Assembly: GCA_024180945.1 (NCBI GenBank)
Contig: JAKSGN010000039.1
Coordinates: 124,001 to 188,000 of the forward strand
DNA: 64,000 nt
DNA from: Macrophomina tecta
Taxonomy: Eukaryota > Ascomycota > Dothideomycetes > Botryosphaeriales > Botryosphaeriaceae
Direction of reading: 5' to 3'
The notes under the pieces are model-generated. The model was given only the letters and a program-made list of their open reading frames with translations, was not told the DNA's origin and ran no database searches. Position 1 is the first letter of the stretch. The number at the start of each line of letters is the position of its first letter. Below are positions 56,780-64,000 of the stretch, in pieces. A program made the translations under genes and the position numbers.

Positions 56780-58795
56780 ACTTAATATATATAGACTATA
56801 CTTGTTTATAGTAGTTAGAACCCTCGTAGTTAACTTATTAATTAATTCTTATTCTAATATTGCGTGCGATCTTTTTCTACCTACTGCTATAGCTCCCGAA
56901 AGCCTACGCTATCCGACGATACGCCCGACCTTCCCTAGAAAGAGTAACGGCGTAATACTTTAACTACTACCCTATAGGCACCGGAGGTAATTACCTAGTA
57001 AAGAATACTAACTATAAATAATAAAAATTTCCTACCCTAGTATAACCCCTAAGGGGAAGACGTACCTATAACCGAGAAATAACCCCCACCCTAACCCTAA
57101 TCTTAAGACCCTACGTAGGCCCTATATAGGCTTATCTAGAATCTTTAAGCCACTATATAGCGCCTTAAACTTAGCTAATAAAAGTAATCTGAATAAATAG
57201 CTCGCCTAATTTAAAACCTAACCCCCACGACTATCTATCCGATATAGACCCTGATAACTAACTAGAAAGTTACGCAAGGACCCGCCTTAAACCCTAGACT
57301 CGTAGACCTAGTCGCACCTCTAGCCTTTAAACTAAAAATCAAGGCCCCGGATATATTTAATAGGGCTAGAGGGTAACTAGACGAATTTCTATAATAAATC
57401 TAAACGTACTTTTATATATATTAAACCTTCTTTTAAAATAATATCTAGAAGATACTATTCGCTAGCTTCTATCTAAGAAATAATACTGCTAGATAGTTTA
57501 AACTATACTAGATTAACTAGAACGGCGCTAAGCCACATGAAGAAACTAAAGAAATTATTAATAGTTTTAAAAAATTTACTAAGGTACTACGTGCTACGTT
57601 TAATAATAAAGATTACTACTAAGATACCGCCTATTAAATCTACCGCCTAAAATAAACCGAATTAGCCGCTAACTATACTACTCGGTTCTAACTATACGCC
57701 TTACGCCTTAAATAGGATAATAAGGTCTTACGTATACTCTACTACGAGGGACTTAAGAACTATATTAAGAATAAATTCGTCCGTACTAAGCTATCTACTA
57801 CGTACTAGAAAATAGTACGTACTATAATCTAGATCGACTTACGTATATATAATTATTTCCGGGAGACGAAAAGATTCCCTAGAAACGCTACTAATACTAT
57901 CTAACCCTATAATAGTCTACTATTAGGGAATCCTATAGACCTAAATACTAACTAACGAAGGACTCCCCGGCTAGCGCCGAAAGAAGAATAACGCCGACGT
58001 AAAAAGAATCTTTACTTTTACTATAGAAAGTATAGATATATTAGTAGAAACTATTTAAATAAGTAGACTAGTAATCGGCAGACTAACGATAAAAGAACTA
58101 CCTCGGCTACTAAAGAATAACCTAAAACTTCTAATTATAATACTCTCTACTAGTTTACCTGTAGTATCGAAGCCTACCCAACTTATTAAAAAGCTAAGAA
58201 TATTAGCGGGTACTACCTAAAAAACTAGAAACGCCTACTAAACTAGGGCTATAATAGGCGAGCCCCCTACCCTATAGAACTATAGTAGTATTAACTAGAA
58301 ATACTATAGAATACCTACTAGAAAATAAAGGGAACTCTATAAAATATAAAAACTACTAGGTTATTATAATAAAGATTAACGGACGTCGAGCGCTTATTCT
58401 TATCGACTTAGTATTATAAGGAAACTACGTCTTAAACTAATTTATAGAAAAAGCTAATCTAAAGCCCTAAGAAAAGAACTAACCCTATTAGCTAAGAATA
58501 GTTAATAGATTATCTAGCTCCTTTAGAGATAGAAAGATAATTATTAAAACCCTAAAACTACTTCTTAAATATAAAGACTATAGAGAACGTATCTATCTAG
58601 ACGTTACTAAGATTTCTAAGTATAATATTATTCTCGGCATTCCTTAGCAAAAGAAATAGAAAGTATAATATAACTAAAATAACGAAGGAATTACCCTTAA
58701 GTCTAGAGAATAAAATTAAAAAGAACTAGAATAGAAACTACGTAGTATAGCCGAATCTATTACCTATATAAGTCTAATCTCGAAAGCTACGCTGA
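56780..58795 (+). mobile_element. Element C, copy 2 (gag to protease), RIP-mutated
   Basis: Runs parallel to 44540-46544, including the zinc-knuckle relic at about 58010 and the protease region near 58380-58650 (GRRALILIDL, SKYNIILGIP). It stops at 58795, where element B starts with TGTTACGAACC. The last bases AAAGCTACGCTGA span the spot where element A entered copy 1. Confidence 0.7.
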
Positions 58796-59538
58796 TGTTA
58801 CGAACCCCAGGGCACAAGGGCTTTATAACCCCACGGGCGGAAAGCCCGCACGGAAAAAGGCACCGCAGGGGCCAGAAACCCATAAGGACGGTAGAGCCGC
58901 ACCACCAGCACGCCCGCACGGGAAAACCGTCCTCAAGAAAAGACGGCGCGTACGGGCCTAGGCAAGGCAGCAACGGAAGCCCGTACGGGAGCGACGCCCG
59001 CGCAGCACAGCGACTACCCAGAAGAATAGCAGGACCAAGTTCCCGCAGGGGAAAGACACCCATAGAGAAAGAACATAGATCTAGAAAACCGACTTCGGAC
59101 ACAAGGAACGAATAAAGAGAATATCGAATATATCGTCCGCTTATTAGAGCAGAAGTCGGGTTCCGGAAAACAGGCCTTAGCGCCCAAGTCACGTAAGACC
59201 CACCGGGCCCACTAGATAACAAAGGATTACGACTATCCCCACAATACTTAGATAACCAAGGATGCCAACTATCCACCACTATCCACAGATTACTACACAT
59301 TTCCTACAGTATATAGAACACACTCATTAGGTAGTACTTTAGCCTTCGTAGTCAACTCAAAGTTCCAATACAACCCTATTAGAGGTAATAAGCCTAACGC
59401 GCACCGCGCACTAATATATCACGTAATTACTACTATCGTTCTAATCCTTTACCCTTCTCTTATCCTTTAAGGTAAACCCTTTAGCTACCTAACCCTACTA
59501 GGTAATTCCAAAGCCTAGTAGAAGAGGCCGCCGTTATA
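58796..59538 (+). repeat. 5' LTR of element B (743 bp), RIP-mutated
   Basis: Reverse complement of the solo LTR at 48515-49286. It begins TGTTACGAAC and ends GTTATA (GTTACA in the solo copy). It is GC-rich in its first 250 bp, then increasingly mutated, with CA-to-TA changes relative to the solo copy. Confidence 0.85.
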
Positions 59539-61699
59539 CTTTAACCACTATCCTTACAAGGGAAGGCAGTTCCGAGAAAAGAAATATTTAACAATAAGAT
59601 AGTATTACCCGATACTTAACGCTAACTAAGTAGCACAATAAACGACGTCGACATAAACAACAACGGTCCCCTATAGCCAACTATAGCTGACCTCTTTTAG
59701 ATTATTTAAGACATGCAAGGCCAGATCGGCGAACTACGTAGATAACTCTAGAAGTAAACTAACGAGAACACCCAGCTCCATCAACAAATAGGCGAACTTC
59801 GCAACCAAGCCATTCCAACAACCCCTACCCCGGCACCCGTTTATACTCCGGTATTAATAACGACTTAACCTCCTAATAGAAGCACGAAGACGGCTAAGCC
59901 AGATCTATTCTATAGTAACCAAAAGAAGCTCTAGACCTTCTTTTTATAACTCAACCTATACTTCTTCTTTAACTCCAGAGACTTCCCCACCAACAACAAA
60001 AAGATAATGTTCGCAGTCACCTACCTCCGCGACATTACGACATAGTGGTTTAAGCCCTACCTCAGAGACCGAATAGAGAAAGAACCAAAAGCACGCAAAG
60101 AAGATACTAAGAAAGTCTTTAGTAGCTATAAGTACTTCGTAACTCAAATTAAATAAAGCTTCGGAGACCTCGACGAGGTTAATAAGGCCCAACAAGCCGT
60201 CATAAACATCTACTAGAAGACCTCAGTAGCGGACTATACTATAGAATTCCAGAAGGCCGCAGCGTACCTAGACGACTAGTCCAACCACGCCCTTATAGAC
60301 TACTACTACCGAGGACTCAAGGAAAGGGTCAAAGACCAACTCATAATATAAGACGATTCCAAGACCCTAGACGAGCTTATTAAGCTAGCTATTAAATACG
60401 ATAACCGCCTCTTCGAGCGCCAATCCGAGAAGTACAAAGTAAACTACGGAGCCAATACTTCGCGCCTAGCGCGCCCTAGACACACTCAGAAAGGAGGAGA
60501 TGCTATAGAGCTAGACAATATTAACCGCCGAAACGACCCACCTAAAAGAAACAACTACTATAGGGGAAAGAACAACGGCTACAAGAAAAAACGACGCAAA
60601 GAATAGACCCTAGAGTAAAAACAAAGGTTCGAAAAAGAACTATACGTCTACTACGGTAAGACTTAGAAAAAAACACACTACTACCTCAAGAAGAACAAGC
60701 AAGTCTCGGCTACAACGCAAGAACCAGAAAGCCGCGAAGTCTCTACGGTTACTAAGCAAGAAAACCCCTTCGCCGAATTCGATAAGTAACGCGAAGAAAG
60801 CCAGAGCCCCGAGCATTAGAAGCTCAGCTAGACAGCCTACTACAACAACAACTATACCACTTACTAGAGCGATAAGGACGCTATAGGCTAGTACCCTAAG
60901 AAGCCACGACACGTTAATACGACCCTAAGAATAGAGAAAGAGCTTAGTAAAGCCTTTCCCAACGACGAGGACCTAGTCGATAGCGATACGGGGGAACTAT
61001 ACGACAGCACCCTAGAGTTAAGCACGACCAACAATAAGCAATAGTAGGACGAAGCCATACTCATAAGAATAACCGAACACCTAACCCGATATAGAGAGAC
61101 CCGCCGCGTCACCAACAGCCTAGAGCCCACGGTCACCTAGATTCCAGGCCCCACAATTAACCTCGGAACGCAGCAATACAAGGTGCAGCAAGAAAAGATA
61201 TACGCACGCGTATAGCAAGACGACACCTAGAACCCCTAGAAAGAGTTACCACTCGAGACGGCCAACGAACTCGCATCTTAGCTAGAAGACGAGGCATAGG
61301 GAGCACGACGACGGCAAGACCTATAACACCTCCGTAACATAGCCTATACCCTCTACCAGTACGGCATAGCGACCAGGAACAGGGGCACCTTGCAATAGAC
61401 ACCCTACGAAAAATACGACATGCCTACCTTCTAGTATTAGGTCCGAAACGGGTGAATCTACTAGAGACGACTAATCAAATACGGTAGATAGACGCAATAG
61501 AAAAATACCCCGATCCTAGTTAACGAATGGGACGAATATATTCGTTACGAAATAACGGGACGACCTATATCAAAAAACTAGACGGCTCCCCTAGACAGGG
61601 ATCCTAGGAGGGGCCGTTAGACAGGTTTCTTAACTAGATTACACGCATAGCGAACGGAACTATATCTACCGGATTAAACCTATATTAACTTTTATATAT

Positions 61700-62000
61700 C
61701 CCAGTTATATTCTGCGGGAAAAAGGTAATGGCTATAATCGATAGCGGCGTATAAGGCATATTCGTCGACCCTAAGTTTATCGTTAAGAACTAACTACCCT
61801 AGTAAGCTAAGAATTACCCTTATCGGCTAAGCACGGTAGACGGCTTCCTAGCGGAATACGGAAATAGCTAGATACGAATCAAGACAGAAAAAGCACCCCT
61901 TACCGTCGGTAATCACCAAGAACGAATCAACCTCGACGTAATAATAATCCCCGGACACGATATCATCCTAGGGATATTATAGCTAAAGACTTACGAGCCA
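61700..62000 (+). pseudogene. Aspartic protease region of element B
   Basis: The text VMAIIDSGV at about 61726-61752 is the retropepsin DSG active site, followed after one stop by GIFVDPKFIVKN and, later, the hydrophobic block IIPGHDIILG near 61950. Stops replace Gln and Trp codons. Confidence 0.65.
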
Positions 62001-62639
62001 TATATTAGCTAGAGAATAGAGACTATTACGTTCCCTAACGAATACTATAGACGCCACCTTGCAACGACAAGAAGAAGCCAATAGAGCTAGAAGAAAGCGC
62101 TAGAGCCTAAGAGCTAGAGCGGAACTTCCGAGCCGAGACGACGGGATAACAACGTACCCGTAGACATTAAGACTATTAGCTACCGAGCGCTAAAACTTAT
62201 AACAAGACGAGAAGAAAAGGCCTATACGATCTACGTAAAACCTAGTAAGGACACCGAGCAGAAAACTCTTACTCATACGACACGAGGCCTTACGGATAAG
62301 AATAAGAATAGCCTAAAGCCAGTCGGAGAAGACTACCCCCAGAGGCTTAACAGACGATACGGCCACCCGAATAAAGTAGGTACTAGTCCCCTTGGGTATA
62401 AGAGCTATAATAATAAAGGCATTTCGGCAGCTAAGGTTAGCGCAGACCTTAGCGGAATTATAAGGCCTACTAAGGATAAATTAGCACCTATACCAAAATT
62501 AGAGATAGTCCTATAAGAATTCTAGGACATACCGAGAATATTCCAAAAAAGAGGCAAAGGACAACTACTAAAGCATTAGCTATAGGATTATAAGATACCC
62601 TTACTCCCGGGAATATAACCTACTTTCAAGCCCATTTAC

Positions 62640-63250
62640 TCCTTGTCTAAGACAGAGGCTGAAGCACTACAGAAATACATCAATAAAAACCTAGAACGAG
62701 GATATATACGACCCTTATAGTCGCCGGTAGAATACTCTATCCTATTCGTTCTAAAAAAGAATAGCAAGCTTCGTCTTTACGTCGACTATAGATAGCTAAA
62801 TAACATTACGGTAAAAAACCGATACCTATTACCTCGTATCGATAAATTATAAGATAAGCTTCGCAACGCTAAGTTCTTTACGAAACTAGACCTCCAAGAA
62901 GGCTACTACCTAGTCCGTATTAAGGAAGGTAAAGAATAAAAGACGACGTTCCGAACGCGATTCGAATATTACGAGTATACGGTAATACCTTTCGGGCTTA
63001 CTAACGTACCGGCTACCTTCTAGAGCTTAGTTAACGATACCCTACGTCCGTATTTAGATATATTCGCCTTAGCTTACCTGGATGATATCCTAATATACTC
63101 GAAAATGCTCGAGGAACACACCAAGTACGTAAGAAAAGTTCTAAAAGCCTTAGACGAACGAAATCTCTAAGTAGTCCTAGAAAAAAGCGAGTGGTATACC
63201 TAAAAGACAGAATATCTAGGGTTTATTATTACCCTAGAATATATCGGCAT
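62640..63250 (+). pseudogene. Reverse transcriptase region of element B
   Basis: The text KLRLYVDYR (62767), FFTKLDLQEGYYLVRIKEG (62876), IPFGLTNVPATF and [16 protein letters not shown] (63072) shows a Ty3/Gypsy RT with an intact YLDD box. Several Trp and Gln codons are TAG. The RNase H domain follows (ITVETDALDYAIGAIL near 63508). Confidence 0.8.
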
Positions 63251-64000
63251 AGACGATAAGAAACTAGACGTAATTAAAGACTAGCCAATACTGCGAACCA
63301 TTAGAGAAGTATAATCCTTCCTTAGATTTACTAACTTCTATCGGAAGTTTATAAAGAACTACGCTAAAATAGCGGCACCTCTAACGGACATCACTAAAAA
63401 GGAACATAGGTTTATATAGAAAGAAAGATAATAACGAGCGTTCGACTTACTAAAGTGGATATTTATAGAAGTACCGGTCCTAGGGCTCTATAACCCAAAT
63501 CTGCCGATTACGGTAGAAACCGACGCTTTAGACTACGCTATAGGAGCCATACTTAGTTAGCCAGACGAAGAAGGCCGACTATACCCCATCGCCTACTACT
63601 TAAGAAAAATAACACCTGCCGAGAAGAACTACGACGTCTACGATAAAGAACTCTTAGCCATAGTCACGGCTTTTAAAGAATAGAGATACTACCTCGAAGA
63701 CGCTAAGCACTAGGTTATAGTCTATTGCGATTATAAGAACCTCTCGCACTTTACCACTACTAAGGAATTAAACCGTCGACAGGTTCGGTAGGCTAAAGAG
63801 CTAGCGTCCTATAATATAAAAATCACCTATAGAAAGGGATCTGAGAACGCTCGCGCAGACGCGTTAAGTAGACGAGCCAACTATATTAAAGAAAAGCTAG
63901 GTCTATAACCTATAATACTCGATACGTAGAAGGACGGGTCTTTTATACCCGCTAGCCGTAGCCGCCAGATTATAGCTATTTATAGCCTAGGATAAACGTG

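Larger units (their letters stand above)
58796..64000 (+). mobile_element. Element B: Gypsy LTR retrotransposon, 5' part, RIP-dead, continues past the window
   Basis: A 5' LTR (58796-59538) is followed by gag (about 59690-60600: TYLRDITT, FKPYLRDRI and DLDEVNKAQQAVI typical of Retrotrans_gag), a protease (AIIDSGV at about 61730), reverse transcriptase (about 62640-63250) and RNase H (about 63500-63870). Frequent TAG replaces Trp and Gln. Integrase, the 3' LTR and the right target duplication lie beyond 64000. The small minus-strand open frames here (59956-61402) are shadows. Confidence 0.82.

Noticed and set aside
59956..61402. Minus-strand open frames in element B
   Set aside because: Shadows of the RIP-mutated gag-pol on the other strand, where TA-rich changes create stops on plus but fewer on minus.

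Overview
The window is from a filamentous ascomycete (Pezizomycotina). Nearly every gene is split by 46-106 bp GT-AG introns with CTAAC/CTGAC-like branch sites, and the right third is repeat DNA ruined by repeat-induced point mutation (RIP): CA/TG is almost absent, TA is in excess, and Trp and Gln codons have become TAG/TAA. Genus cannot be told from the sequence alone.

Layout. 1.3-16.8 kb is a GC-rich gene segment holding a secreted subtilisin-like protease, an amino-acid/choline-type permease, a GH79 glucuronidase-like hydrolase, a GH28 exopolygalacturonase and a hemerythrin-like protein with a frameshift. Three of these are secreted hydrolases, which suits a plant-associated or saprotrophic life. 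17.4-18.5 kb is an AT-rich relic plus a 0.77-kb element with long terminal inverted repeats.

18.6-43.6 kb is a run of metabolic genes with no PKS, NRPS or terpene synthase: a 2-isopropylmalate synthase paralogue without presequence, a free-standing alanyl-tRNA editing protein, a DUF3445 (heme-dependent oxygenase-like) protein with a frameshift, an Fe(II)/2-oxoglutarate oxygenase, a CLN3/battenin-like membrane protein, a C-terminally altered homocitrate synthase paralogue, an FMN alpha-hydroxyacid dehydrogenase, a trans-aconitate-type methyltransferase, an MFS exporter, a Dabb-domain protein, a dead MFS gene and a malate/L-lactate dehydrogenase of the Ldh_2 family. My inference is that this is a small-molecule gene cluster. 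Two Claisen-type condensing enzymes would make branched malate- or citrate-like acids, which are then oxidised, O-methylated and exported, and the tRNA-editing protein could protect the host from a product that resembles an amino acid. This is the best candidate for an undescribed system here.

43.6-64 kb is a nested transposon island. It contains a Copia remnant, two partial copies of a Gypsy element (C), a complete chromodomain Gypsy element (A, 46545-56350, with matching LTRs and target duplication) inside C copy 1, a lightly mutated solo LTR of element B and a Fot1/pogo DNA transposon inside A, and a second Gypsy element (B) inside C copy 2 that runs off the right end. A and B sit within a few bases of the same position in the two C copies. 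RIP ends sharply just 3' of the Ldh_2 gene.

Exon borders were derived by hand from splice motifs and reading frame, and each model closes in frame except at the two frameshifts that are flagged.
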